From positions 124,001 through 188,000 of the forward strand of contig OZ221974.1 in assembly GCA_965119665.1 (NCBI GenBank): DNA of 64,000 nucleotides, given 5' to 3'. This stretch comes from Dialister sp900541485 (GTDB lineage Bacteria; Bacillota; Negativicutes; Veillonellales; Dialisteraceae). This document shows, piece after piece, positions 18,794 to 27,671 of the stretch (the stretch's first letter is position 1; each line of letters begins with the position of its first letter). Both the position numbers and the translations under genes were made by a program. The notes under the pieces were generated by a model that saw only the letters and a program-made list of their open reading frames with translations, ran no database searches and was not told the DNA's origin.

Positions 18794-19861
18794 ATGGCAG
18801 ATAAAAGGCAGATGGCCGGCATGGATGCGGCAAAAGAAAAGGCACTTGAAAATGCAATGCATCAAATTACTCGTGAGTTTGGTGCAGGGGCAATTATGCG
18901 TCTTGGTGATATGAAAGGGAAATTAGATATTGATGTGATACCAACGGGATCTTTGGCGTTAGATATTGCAGTTGGTGTCGGGGGATATCCTCGTGGCAGA
19001 GTAGTAGAGATTTATGGTCCGGAATCTTCGGGAAAAACAACATTGGCTCTTCATGCAATTGCAGAAGCTCAAAAAGCAGGCGGAGTAGCAGCTTTTATTG
19101 ATGCAGAACATGCTATGGATCCTATTTATGCTCATCATCTCGGTGTGGATACCAAAGGACTCTTAATTTCCCAGCCGGATAGTGGTGAGCAGGCACTTAG
19201 TATATGCGAACAGCTGGTAAGAAGCGGTGCTGTAGATATCATAGTTATCGATTCTGTAGCAGCTTTGGTGCCGAAACAAGAAATTGAAGGAGATATAAGT
19301 GATCAATCAGTAGGCCTACAGGCCCGTTTAATGAGCAAAGCTCTTCGGAAACTTACAGGTATTATAAGTAAGTCCCGTGCTATTGTAATCTTTATCAATC
19401 AGATTCGGGAAAAAGTCGGGGTAATGTTCGGAAATCCAGAAACAACCACGGGCGGAAGAGCACTTAAATTTTATTCCTCAGTAAGAATTGAAATTCGTCG
19501 TGGGGAAGTCATTAAAAACGGTACGGAGTCTATTGGAAACAGAACTCGTGTTAAGGTGGTAAAAAATAAAGTGGCGCCTCCGTTTAAAACAGCGGAATTT
19601 GATATTATGTATGGAGAAGGAATATCAAAAGAAGGAACTCTTTTAGATATTGCCACCAATATGGATATTATCCAAAAAAGCGGTGCTTGGTATTCTTATA
19701 AAGGAACCCGTATTAGTCAGGGGAGAGAAGCAGCTAAAAATTATTTGAAAGATAATCCGGAGGTTACAAAAGAAATCGATAAAATTATTCGTGATACATT
19801 AGTTGTTGAGCCGGAAACCTTTGAAGACGAAATTATTGCGGAAAATAAAAATGAAAAATAA
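18794..19861 (+). CDS. recA: Recombinase RecA
   Basis: Forms filaments on single-stranded DNA, drives strand exchange and stimulates LexA self-cleavage. In 355 residues: Walker A GPESSGKTT at about 75-83, IDAEHAMDP, Walker B IIVIDSVAALVP, loop L1 and L2 (GNPETTTGGRALKFY) and the C-terminal domain with an acidic tail. The ATG follows AAGGAGGAG. lexA is encoded at 50455 in the same window. No clear LexA box is visible in front of recA, which is ten bases from cinA. Confidence 0.98.
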   Translation: MADKRQMAGMDAAKEKALENAMHQITREFGAGAIMRLGDMKGKLDIDVIPTGSLALDIAVGVGGYPRGRVVEIYGPESSGKTTLALHAIAEAQKAGGVAAFIDAEHAMDPIYAHHLGVDTKGLLISQPDSGEQALSICEQLVRSGAVDIIVIDSVAALVPKQEIEGDISDQSVGLQARLMSKALRKLTGIISKSRAIVIFINQIREKVGVMFGNPETTTGGRALKFYSSVRIEIRRGEVIKNGTESIGNRTRVKVVKNKVAPPFKTAEFDIMYGEGISKEGTLLDIATNMDIIQKSGAWYSYKGTRISQGREAAKNYLKDNPEVTKEIDKIIRDTLVVEPETFEDEIIAENKNEK

Positions 19862-20294
19862 TAGGACCGCTTATGAAGCGGCATTACATCTTTTAAAATA
19901 TCGGGATCAAAGTACACATGAATTACGACAAAAATTGAAGTTAAGAAGATATTCAGAGAAAGAAATTGAAGGATGTATTTCTAAACTGGCTCATTATAAC
20001 TATGTAAATGATGCTGATCTAGCAAAAAAGATTTTTCAAGACTATAAAAATAGAAAAATTTATGGAGATAAATACATTCACGAAAAAATGATGTCTAAAG
20101 GCTTAGCAACAAATCAGCATTTAACTTATGATGATGAAGTTGCAGCCGCAATGCATGTGATGCAAAATAAAATTAAACTGATTCCTGAATTTAAAAATAA
20201 TTATAAACGTGCAGCTGCTTTATTATCGCGTAGGGGATTTCCCGTTCCGGTCATCAGATTTATTTTAGAAAAATTAGATATTTCCGATTTTTAA
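19851..20294 (+). CDS. recX: Regulatory protein RecX
   Basis: Modulates RecA filament growth. It is 147 residues of helical repeats, with the family features in TAYEAALHLLKYRDQSTHELRQKL-type N-terminal helices and VPVIRFILEKL at the C-terminus. The ATG at 19851 overlaps the last 11 bases of recA, in another frame, and has no clear ribosome site, so translation probably depends on recA. An upstream in-frame TTG at 19803 would lie deeper in recA. A terminator follows immediately. Confidence 0.88.
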   Translation: MKNNRTAYEAALHLLKYRDQSTHELRQKLKLRRYSEKEIEGCISKLAHYNYVNDADLAKKIFQDYKNRKIYGDKYIHEKMMSKGLATNQHLTYDDEVAAAMHVMQNKIKLIPEFKNNYKRAAALLSRRGFPVPVIRFILEKLDISDF

Positions 20295-20299
20295 ATAAT

Positions 20300-20335
20300 A
20301 AAAAACATCTCAAAATTATTATGAGATGTTTTTTA
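20300..20335 (+). terminator. Terminator of the recA-recX transcript
   Basis: Arms AAAAAACATCTCA (20300-20312) and TGAGATGTTTTTT (20322-20334) pair perfectly around a nine-base loop and end in a T run. It lies a few bases before the ctsR promoter. Confidence 0.85.
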
Positions 20336-20338
20336 TTA

Positions 20339-20376
20339 TTTGACTATTGACTTTTTGATCAATTGATTTATTATAT
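20339..20376 (+). promoter_or_regulatory. ctsR promoter with a tandem heptad operator
   Basis: TTGACT (20347-20352) and TTATAT (20371-20376) form a plausible promoter. Four heptads run through it: TTTGACT (20339), ATTGACT (20346), TTTGATC (20354) and ATTGATT (20362). They resemble the reverse of the CtsR half-site (GGTCAAA) but repeat every 7-8 bases instead of the classical ten. Autoregulation by CtsR is inferred. Confidence 0.5.
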
Positions 20377-20393
20377 AGAAAGAGGTGAATGAA

Positions 20394-20888
20394 ATGTTAT
20401 CAGATCGTATAGAAAATTTAATTTTGGAAATGCTTGAGCGCCAGTCATCCGATGAGTTATTAATAAAAAGGAAAGAAATAGCAGATTTATTGGATTGTGC
20501 TCCGTCTCAAATCACTTATGTCATAAACACAAGATTTTCCGGGGATAAAAGGTTTGTAGTTGAATCGCGGAGGGGCACTGGGGGCTATATCAAGATAGCA
20601 TTGAGAGAAATAGGTGAGGATTCGCCATCAGACGATACGGTAATAACTTCCCGCAAGGAAAGTGCCTCTTCTATTAAAAATCAGAACACAACGGATATTA
20701 CAACTATAGAAAACAGTTTGGACGGATACTTTCAGATGTTGATAGACTATGACATTATTTCGCGAAATGAATATAGGATAGTTCGCTCTTTATTAAGGAC
20801 GATGTTGGAATTTTGTCCGCCGGAAAACAGGAGAAAGGCGGCTAAGACAGTAATTCACCGTTTAGAATGGTCATTAAAAGGAGAATAA
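20394..20888 (+). CDS. ctsR: Transcriptional repressor of class III stress genes CtsR
   Basis: Represses clp genes and is released from DNA on heat shock. In 164 residues, the N-terminal winged-helix contains ADLLDCAPSQITYVINTRF and the glycine-rich wing ESRRGTGGYIKI, the thermosensing loop in characterised CtsR. The C-terminal dimerisation domain ends in RSLLRTMLEFCPPENR. The linker between the domains (about 80-105) is polar and less conserved. The ATG at 20394 is six bases after AGAGGTG; a GTG at 20385 lies inside that site. First gene of the operon. Confidence 0.94.
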   Translation: MLSDRIENLILEMLERQSSDELLIKRKEIADLLDCAPSQITYVINTRFSGDKRFVVESRRGTGGYIKIALREIGEDSPSDDTVITSRKESASSIKNQNTTDITTIENSLDGYFQMLIDYDIISRNEYRIVRSLLRTMLEFCPPENRRKAAKTVIHRLEWSLKGE

Positions 20889-20890
20889 TT

Positions 20891-21379
20891 ATGTTTTGTG
20901 AAAATTGTCATGCAAGAATTGCAAATGTTCATATTATGAAAATCATTAACGGAGAAAAAACAGAGACTCATCTTTGTAGCGAATGTGCAACAAATAAAAA
21001 TCAGATTCATTCGTATACAGATATGAGCGAAAAAATGTTCAATTCATTTTCCGGAAAGGGATTTATTTCTGATGATTTTTTTGAAAAATGTCAGAATGTT
21101 TTTAAAAGCATAGAAGAGAATAATGAGAATAACAGGGCTAATCGGTTATTAGGGAGTGAGCTTAACTACAAAAAATTTCGTAACAATCTAAAGAAATCAA
21201 TTGATAATCAGCATAAAAATCAGATTAAAGATGAAATTAATGATGAATCTCAAGCAGATTCAATTTTGACTGATTTAAAAAATCAATTGAAAAAATGTAT
21301 TGAAACAGAAGAGTATGAAAAAGCTGCCCAAATAAGGGATAAAATCAAAGTGTATAAAGATGAACACTACATACAGTAA
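20891..21379 (+). CDS. mcsA: McsA-like zinc and UVR domain protein
   Basis: Second gene of the ctsR operon, 162 residues. The N-terminus has CENC at 3-6 and CSEC further on, zinc-binding pairs as in McsA. The C-terminus is a UVR motif (LKKCIETEEYEKAAQIRDKI). In Bacillus McsA activates the protein-arginine kinase McsB, but no mcsB gene follows here; clpC comes directly. The middle region (about 45-110) is long and polar. The ATG is two bases after the ctsR stop, with AAAGGAGAA in front. Confidence 0.88.
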   Translation: MFCENCHARIANVHIMKIINGEKTETHLCSECATNKNQIHSYTDMSEKMFNSFSGKGFISDDFFEKCQNVFKSIEENNENNRANRLLGSELNYKKFRNNLKKSIDNQHKNQIKDEINDESQADSILTDLKNQLKKCIETEEYEKAAQIRDKIKVYKDEHYIQ

Positions 21380-21411
21380 AAATACAAACACCTTAAAAAG
21401 GAGGGGTTAAA

Positions 21412-23820
21412 ATGGATAACAGATATACAGACAGTGCTAAAAATGCTTGGAAGTTTGCAGCGAAAGAAGCTGCAAAGCTCGGAAGTGATTATGTTGGGAC
21501 AGAGCATCTTTTAATAGGAATTTCCCATGAAAAAGACAGTGTCGGTGGTAAGATACTGAATTCCTTAGGACTGACAGTAGATATATTGGAAAAATTGCTG
21601 ACAGAATACAATGGAAATAATTTCTTCATGCATCATGAATTATATGTGGCTCCCAGAACAAAAAGAGTTCTGGAAATGGCGATTGAAGAAGCGAATGAAT
21701 TAGGGAATAACTATGTGGGAACAGAACATTTATTGCTTGCTATTATTCATGAAGGCGGCGGACTGGCCGTACAGATTCTCGAGCATTTTAATGTAACGGG
21801 AAGTAAGTTGCAACGTGCTTTTGAACAATTTATGACGGAAGAAGTAAGTGGAGAGAAAAATGTCGAACTCGGAGAAATCAGTGATTTTGCTACAGATTTA
21901 AATGAACGGGCAAAACAAGGGAAAATTGATCCTGTTATTGGACGTCAGACTGAAATAGACCGGGTAATCCAAATTCTGTCAAGAAGAAATAAAAATAATC
22001 CTGTTTTAATAGGAGAACCCGGTGTCGGGAAAACAGCGATTGCCGAAGGTTTGGCGCAAAGAATTATTAACAATGATGTTCCTGAAATTTTAAAAAATAG
22101 TCATATTATTTCCCTAAATATGTCAGATGTTGTAGCTGGGACAAAGTATAGAGGTGAATTTGAAGAACGGCTGAAAAAAGTCTTAGATGAAGTAAAAAAA
22201 CATGATGATTGGATTCTTTTTATTGATGAGTTGCATACGCTTGTGGGAGCCGGTGCCACTGAAGGATCGATGGATGCCGCAAATATTATGAAGCCTGCTT
22301 TAGCTCGCGGAGAACTGCACTGCATTGGAGCAACGACACTTAAAGAATATAAAAAATATATAGAAAAAGATGCAGCTTTGGAAAGACGTTTTCAGCCCGT
22401 TAAGGTCGGAGAACCTACGGTTTCCGATACAATTGCTATATTAATGGGATTGCGTGATCGGTATGAGGCATTTCATAAAGCAAAAATTACTGACGAAGCT
22501 ATAAAAAAGGCGGTTGAGCTATCGTCTCGTTACATTACAGATAGATTTCAACCGGATAAAGCAATTGATGTAATTGATGAAGCTTCGGCAAAGGTAAGAA
22601 TGGAAGCATCATCAGCACCGGATGAACTGAAACAAAAAGAAGAGGAATTTTCTTCATTACAAAAAGAAAAAGAAGAAGCCGTTTCGTCCCAAAATTTTGA
22701 AAAGGCTGCTATTCTAAGAGATCAATCGAAAAAGTTATCTGAAGAAATAGAGAAATTAAAAGAATCCTGGAAAGGTGCCGATCATGAACATTTAGTAGTT
22801 ACAGAAGACGATATTGCTGAAGTGGTAGCTAAATGGACAGGAATACCTTTGCAAAATTTGAAACAGAAAGATTCAGAACGACTTCTTCATTTAGAAGATG
22901 AGCTTCATAAGAGAGTCATCGGACAGGAAGAAGCCGTAAATTCTGTAGCGAAAGCGATCCGGAGAGCAAGGGCAGGCCTTAAAGATCCCAAGAGGCCGAT
23001 AGGTTCATTTCTGTTTTTGGGATCTACAGGTGTCGGAAAGACGGAATTAGCAAGAGCACTGGCAGAATCTATGTTTGGCAGTGAAAAAAATATGATACGT
23101 TTCGATATGTCTGAATATATGGAGAAACATGAAGTATCACGCCTTGTTGGAGCGCCCCCAGGATATGTAGGATACGAAGAAGGTGGGCAATTAACAGATG
23201 CAGTTCGTAGGAATCCATACAGTGTCATTCTTTTTGACGAAGTGGAAAAGGCACATTCCGATTTCTTTAATATTCTTTTACAGGTATTGGATGACGGACG
23301 CTTAACAGATGGACAAGGGAGGACGGTGGACTTCACAAATGCTGTTATTATTATGACGAGTAATTTGGGGTCACAGATTTTGAGTAATAAAGATAAAACA
23401 ATGGGATTTTTATCAGGAAAAAGTGAAGGTGAAAAAGAATTTTATAAGATAAAAAAATCCATAATGGAACAGGTAAAGATACATTTCCGCCCCGAGTTTA
23501 TCAACAGAATTGATGAAATTATTGTATTCCATCCGCTATCAAAAGATAATCTGACTGAAATTTCTAAATTATTGTTGAAAAATGTGGAGAAAAAGCTGGA
23601 GAGTCTCAAACTTAGAATTGAAATTACTGATAAAGCTAGAGATTTGTTGATTTCTAAAGGAACTGATTTTGAATATGGGGCTCGTCCCCTGAAGAGAACT
23701 ATCCAAAAAGAAATCGAAGATCCTGTATCGGAACTCATTTTGGAAGGAAAATTAGAAGGAAAATCTGTCATCCGTGTAGATGTAGATCAATCGGAGCGGT
23801 TAAAGTTTACCGAAAGTTAA
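21412..23820 (+). CDS. clpC: ATP-dependent Clp protease ATP-binding subunit ClpC
   Basis: Hexameric unfoldase that feeds ClpP and other partners. The 802 residues show two Clp N repeats (SDYVGTEHLL and NNYVGTEHLL), first Walker A GEPGVGKT near 203, a UVR-containing middle domain (NFEKAAILRDQ near 430) and second Walker A GSTGVGKT near 540, with the ClpP-docking region in the C-terminal half. The UVR motif and middle domain distinguish it from ClpA and ClpB. The start follows AAGGAGGGG. It is the last gene before the 36-bp palindrome. Confidence 0.97.
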   Translation: MDNRYTDSAKNAWKFAAKEAAKLGSDYVGTEHLLIGISHEKDSVGGKILNSLGLTVDILEKLLTEYNGNNFFMHHELYVAPRTKRVLEMAIEEANELGNNYVGTEHLLLAIIHEGGGLAVQILEHFNVTGSKLQRAFEQFMTEEVSGEKNVELGEISDFATDLNERAKQGKIDPVIGRQTEIDRVIQILSRRNKNNPVLIGEPGVGKTAIAEGLAQRIINNDVPEILKNSHIISLNMSDVVAGTKYRGEFEERLKKVLDEVKKHDDWILFIDELHTLVGAGATEGSMDAANIMKPALARGELHCIGATTLKEYKKYIEKDAALERRFQPVKVGEPTVSDTIAILMGLRDRYEAFHKAKITDEAIKKAVELSSRYITDRFQPDKAIDVIDEASAKVRMEASSAPDELKQKEEEFSSLQKEKEEAVSSQNFEKAAILRDQSKKLSEEIEKLKESWKGADHEHLVVTEDDIAEVVAKWTGIPLQNLKQKDSERLLHLEDELHKRVIGQEEAVNSVAKAIRRARAGLKDPKRPIGSFLFLGSTGVGKTELARALAESMFGSEKNMIRFDMSEYMEKHEVSRLVGAPPGYVGYEEGGQLTDAVRRNPYSVILFDEVEKAHSDFFNILLQVLDDGRLTDGQGRTVDFTNAVIIMTSNLGSQILSNKDKTMGFLSGKSEGEKEFYKIKKSIMEQVKIHFRPEFINRIDEIIVFHPLSKDNLTEISKLLLKNVEKKLESLKLRIEITDKARDLLISKGTDFEYGARPLKRTIQKEIEDPVSELILEGKLEGKSVIRVDVDQSERLKFTES

Positions 23821-23840
23821 AAAAGAAAATTAAACGTTGT

Positions 23841-23876
23841 ATAATGGAGATGAAAAGTACTTTTCATCTCCATTAT
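23841..23876. repeat. Perfect 36-bp palindrome between clpC and radA
   Basis: 18-base arms meet without a spacer: ATAATGGAGATGAAAAGT followed by its exact reverse complement. As RNA it would form a stem of 16 or so pairs with a tiny loop. Only AT-rich sequence, not a clean T run, follows on the plus strand, so a simple terminator is uncertain. radA begins 18 bases later. Confidence 0.95.
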
Positions 23877-23894
23877 ATTTATCTGAGGTTTTTT

Positions 23895-25289
23895 ATGAGT
23901 GAAACGATAAAGCGAAAGAAAAAGTTTATTTGCTCCAGTTGTGGAGCTGAGTACATAAAATGGATGGGTAAATGCATTCATTGTGGAGAGTGGAATACCA
24001 TTACAGAATACATGGAATATTCCGCACCAAAAAATGTTTATTTATCATCAATATCAAATGAAAAACAACCGATAAAACTTTCTGATGTCCGTTTGACCGG
24101 GCAGAAACGAATCCCTTTGGGAGTTGCTGAAATTGACCGACCTTTGGGGGGAGGAATTATCCCCGGTTCTGTTATTCTTTGGGGTGGAGAACCCGGTATC
24201 GGAAAATCAACCTTGATACTTCAAATCTGCAGTGCTTTTTCTAAAAAAGGGAAATTAGTTTTATATTGTAGCGGTGAGGAATCAGAAACACAGGTTAAAT
24301 TACGTGCAGATCGGTTGGATGTAAATAGTAATCAATGCCTGGTTTACGGAGAAAATAATCTGGAAAGAATTATACAGGAAATAGAAAAGAATACTCCATC
24401 TATGGTTATAATTGATTCCATACAAACCATGTATCTTCCTCAAATAGATTCTGTAATGGGAAGTCCGGCCCAAATCAGAGATTGTACAGCCTCTTTGGTA
24501 CGGATTGCAAAAGAAAAGAATATTACAGTTATGATTATTGGACATGTAACCAAAGAAGGTAATATTTCAGGGCCTCGTATTTTGGAACACATGGTGGATG
24601 TTGTTTTTTATTTGGAAGGAGACCGGAGCCATCAGTTTCGAATATTAAGAGCGGTAAAAAACAGATTTGGATCCACATCGGAGTCCGGTCTGTTTGTTAT
24701 GGAGAAGAATGGACTAAGGGGAATAGATAATCCTTCGGAATATTTGTTAAAGAACAACACGAATGAAAAGAGCTCCGGAAGTGCTGTAGTTCCTTGTATG
24801 GAGGGACTGCGCCCTATCCTTGTGGAGATTCAGGCGTTAGCGGTTCACTCCATGACCGCAATTCCCCGTCGTATTGCTTCGGGCTATGATTTTAACCGTT
24901 TGGTTATTTTACTGGCAGTTCTTGAAAAAAAAGCAAAGATACCTTTTTCATCAGATGATGTGTATCTAAGTGTTGTCGGTGGATATAAAGTGCGGGAAAC
25001 GGCTGCGGATTTATCAGTAGCTTTGTCATTAGTTTCCGTAAAGTATGATAATCCTCTGGCTTCGGATATGGTAGCGTTAGGCGAAATTGGTCTTACCGGA
25101 GAAATTCTCCCTGTTTCTTTGATTGAAAACCGTTTAAAAGAAGCGGTAAAGATGAATTTTAGAAAGTTTATTCTTCCCGAGCGTAATAAAAAAGAAGTGA
25201 TTAATTTTATCGAAAATGAACAAACTCTTTTATTGGAAAATGTATTTTTTGTAAAAAATATTCATGAAGCCATCGGTCATATTAAATAA
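23895..25289 (+). CDS. radA: DNA repair protein RadA
   Basis: A RecA-like ATPase that aids branch migration in recombination. In 464 residues there is an N-terminal four-cysteine zinc finger (CSSCGAEY and CIHCGEW), Walker A GEPGIGKST near 95, the RadA signature KNRFGSTSE near 255, and a C-terminal Lon-protease-like domain (AVLEKKAKIPFSSDDVYLSV). The ATG is six bases after TGAGG; a longer reading from 23844 would lie in the palindrome. radA following clpC is the standard Firmicute order. Confidence 0.95.
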   Translation: MSETIKRKKKFICSSCGAEYIKWMGKCIHCGEWNTITEYMEYSAPKNVYLSSISNEKQPIKLSDVRLTGQKRIPLGVAEIDRPLGGGIIPGSVILWGGEPGIGKSTLILQICSAFSKKGKLVLYCSGEESETQVKLRADRLDVNSNQCLVYGENNLERIIQEIEKNTPSMVIIDSIQTMYLPQIDSVMGSPAQIRDCTASLVRIAKEKNITVMIIGHVTKEGNISGPRILEHMVDVVFYLEGDRSHQFRILRAVKNRFGSTSESGLFVMEKNGLRGIDNPSEYLLKNNTNEKSSGSAVVPCMEGLRPILVEIQALAVHSMTAIPRRIASGYDFNRLVILLAVLEKKAKIPFSSDDVYLSVVGGYKVRETAADLSVALSLVSVKYDNPLASDMVALGEIGLTGEILPVSLIENRLKEAVKMNFRKFILPERNKKEVINFIENEQTLLLENVFFVKNIHEAIGHIK

Positions 25290-25408
25290 GTACTTATAAA
25301 GGTATATTATAATTTTCAATATGAGAAGAAGTGTGATATTATAATTATTATGTAAAACCATGCATTTTTCGTCATAAATTATGTTAATAAAGAAAAGGAA
25401 TTCGTGAA

Positions 25409-26512
25409 ATGCCTGAAAAAATATTAAGAGTTATATTCTTATTGCTCTTTAGTGTCATCGGCATTGTTTTAGCTATACAAACCGAGCCTTTACTCACATC
25501 TGTTATGGATAAAAATATTTTAACAGAAACAGTGTTGGGAATTACTGTTTTATCATTGGGCACAATGTTAGTGGGTGGGGTAATAGGTGCAGTTATAGGA
25601 ATTGCTGCATCTCCATATCTGATAAAAAGTCTCTTTACATTTACTTCAAAAGTTGAAAAATCCCTATTATCTATTTCCACACAGGATTTGTTAATAGGTA
25701 CAATCGGGCTGTTTTTGGGCCTTCTCATTGCAAATTTGGTGGGACTGGCTTTTGGAAGTATACCTTATATCGGCCCCTATGTGTCGGTTGCTTTGAGTAT
25801 TGTACTCGGTTATATCGGTATGCATTTGGCAATTACTAAAAAAACTGAGTTTATCGGATGGTTTCATTTCCGCTCAGAAAATGGAAGTAAAAATAAAAGA
25901 GGAAATGATGCGGTTGGCAAATTATTAGATACCAATGTAATTATAGATGGACGAATCATTGATATTTATAAGTCGGGTTTTTTAGAAGGACCTATTATTG
26001 TACCCGTATTTGTACTTGAAGAATTGCAAAAAATAGCGGATTCTTCTGATGTACTGAAACGTAATCGCGGGCGACGGGGGTTAGATATTTTAAATCATAT
26101 AAAAAAAAGCAAAGATGATATCGATATTATTGCCGATGATTTTGATGAGATATCGGAAGTGGATTCCAAATTGGTAAAGTTGGCCAAAATGAAAGGATAT
26201 AAGATTGTAACTAATGATTATAATCTTAACAAAGTGGCTGAATTACAGGGAATTTCCGTTCTAAACATTAATGATTTGGCTATTGCCGTTAAACCGGTTG
26301 TTATTCCGGGTGAACAAATTTTTGTACAATTGGTCAAGTATGGAAAAGAAGAAGGACAGGGGGTCGCTTATCTAGAAGACGGAACAATGATTGTCGTTGA
26401 AAATGGTGCACAGGCTATCGGCAAAGAAGTTTCTGTTATAATAACCTCTGTGCTTCAAACCGCGGCAGGAAAAATGATTTTTGCAAAATTAGAAAGTGTG
26501 TCACATGAATAG
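25409..26512 (+). CDS. PIN and TRAM domain membrane protein (YacL-like)
   Basis: A 367-residue protein. Four hydrophobic segments occupy roughly residues 5-25, 32-65, 90-110 and 115-140. A PIN nuclease-like domain follows with acidic positions in LLDTNVIIDGRII, VLEELQ and IVTNDYNLNKVA. A TRAM domain (about 295-362) closes the protein. This matches the YacL/conserved PIN-TRAM family that sits beside radA or disA in Firmicutes. A role as an RNase is plausible but not shown for most members. Confidence 0.9.
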   Translation: MPEKILRVIFLLLFSVIGIVLAIQTEPLLTSVMDKNILTETVLGITVLSLGTMLVGGVIGAVIGIAASPYLIKSLFTFTSKVEKSLLSISTQDLLIGTIGLFLGLLIANLVGLAFGSIPYIGPYVSVALSIVLGYIGMHLAITKKTEFIGWFHFRSENGSKNKRGNDAVGKLLDTNVIIDGRIIDIYKSGFLEGPIIVPVFVLEELQKIADSSDVLKRNRGRRGLDILNHIKKSKDDIDIIADDFDEISEVDSKLVKLAKMKGYKIVTNDYNLNKVAELQGISVLNINDLAIAVKPVVIPGEQIFVQLVKYGKEEGQGVAYLEDGTMIVVENGAQAIGKEVSVIITSVLQTAAGKMIFAKLESVSHE

Positions 26513-27671
26513 CCTGATACTTGTTGCAGCCGGACAGGGAAGAAGGATGGGCGCTTCCGTTAATAAAGTATTGATGGAAACTAACGGCCATCCTTTAATT
26601 TGGTATACTATCCGGAATATATTTGATAGCCGGAAATTAGATGAGCTGATTATTGTAACAATAAAAGAGGAAAGGCATTTATTTGAAGAAATTATAGATT
26701 CTTTCAGACCAAGCATTTCAGTCAAGTGGGCTGATGGAGGAGATACAAGAAAAGATTCTGTTAAAAATGGAATACTGCAAGTTTCAGATTCTTCAAGAGT
26801 ACTGTTGGTTCATGACGGAGCTCGTCCTTTTGTAGAAGGAAAGGCATTTGATAAAATTTTTAAAAGTATTGATGAAGCGCATCCTGCTGCTATTTATGCA
26901 CTACCGTCAATTGATACGATGAAAAGTGTTCAACAAAATCTTGTGGTAAATACAATGGATCGCTCCGGGCTTTACAGAGCACAGACCCCACAGGGAATTT
27001 TGACTAAACTTTATAGACAAATTTTATTGCAAAAAGAATTTGATCATTCAATTATTACTGATGATTCCTCCATATGGGGGCAGGAAAGTATACCAATCAG
27101 ACTAATCCCTGGGAGTGAAAAGTATTTCAAAGTAACTACTCCTGAAGATTGGGTACGGGTTAATGCTATGACACAAAATGACAGTTTTTCTATACGAATC
27201 GGACAGGGATATGACATTCACCGGTTCGATAAATCGAAGCCGCTATACTTGGGGGGGATAAAACTTTCTGATAAAGATGGGTTATTAGGACATTCGGATG
27301 CAGATGTGCTTATACATGCTATCATGGATGCTTTACTGGGAGCCGCAGGGTTACCTGACATAGGGCATATTTTCCCTGATACCAATCCAATGTATAAAGG
27401 TGCGTGTAGCTTAAATTTATTGGAAAAAGTAAGAGATATGATTTTCGAGGCAGGCTATCAAGTTGGTAATATAGATACCACGGTACTTGCAGAAAAGCCG
27501 AGAATAGCAAACCATATTGAAAAAATGAAGGAAACAATAGCCGATGTGTTGAATTTAAATCCGGAACAAGTTAACATAAAAGCGACCACTAATGAAAAAA
27601 TCGGTGCTATAGGCCGAGAGGAAGGCATAGCAGCCATGGCATCAGTGATACTATATAGGAGGAATGCATAA
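26505..27671 (+). CDS. ispDF: Bifunctional isoprenoid enzyme IspD-IspF fusion
   Basis: Catalyses two steps of the non-mevalonate pathway: formation of CDP-methylerythritol and cyclisation to the 2,4-cyclodiphosphate. Residues 1-225 form IspD with AAGQGRRMG, GGDTRKDSV, VHDGARPF and AQTPQG. From residue 230 IspF begins with RIGQGYDIHRF, followed by HSDADVLIHAIMDALLGAAG, DIGHIFPDT and KIGAIGREEGIAAMA. Both metal sites look complete. There is no stop codon or frameshift between the halves. The ATG at 26505 overlaps the preceding gene by eight bases. In most Bacillota the two are separate genes. Confidence 0.93.
   Translation: MNSLILVAAGQGRRMGASVNKVLMETNGHPLIWYTIRNIFDSRKLDELIIVTIKEERHLFEEIIDSFRPSISVKWADGGDTRKDSVKNGILQVSDSSRVLLVHDGARPFVEGKAFDKIFKSIDEAHPAAIYALPSIDTMKSVQQNLVVNTMDRSGLYRAQTPQGILTKLYRQILLQKEFDHSIITDDSSIWGQESIPIRLIPGSEKYFKVTTPEDWVRVNAMTQNDSFSIRIGQGYDIHRFDKSKPLYLGGIKLSDKDGLLGHSDADVLIHAIMDALLGAAGLPDIGHIFPDTNPMYKGACSLNLLEKVRDMIFEAGYQVGNIDTTVLAEKPRIANHIEKMKETIADVLNLNPEQVNIKATTNEKIGAIGREEGIAAMASVILYRRNA

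Noticed and set aside
22101..23771. Long minus-strand frames opposite clpC
   Set aside because: They are shadows of a highly conserved plus-strand gene, with no ribosome sites.
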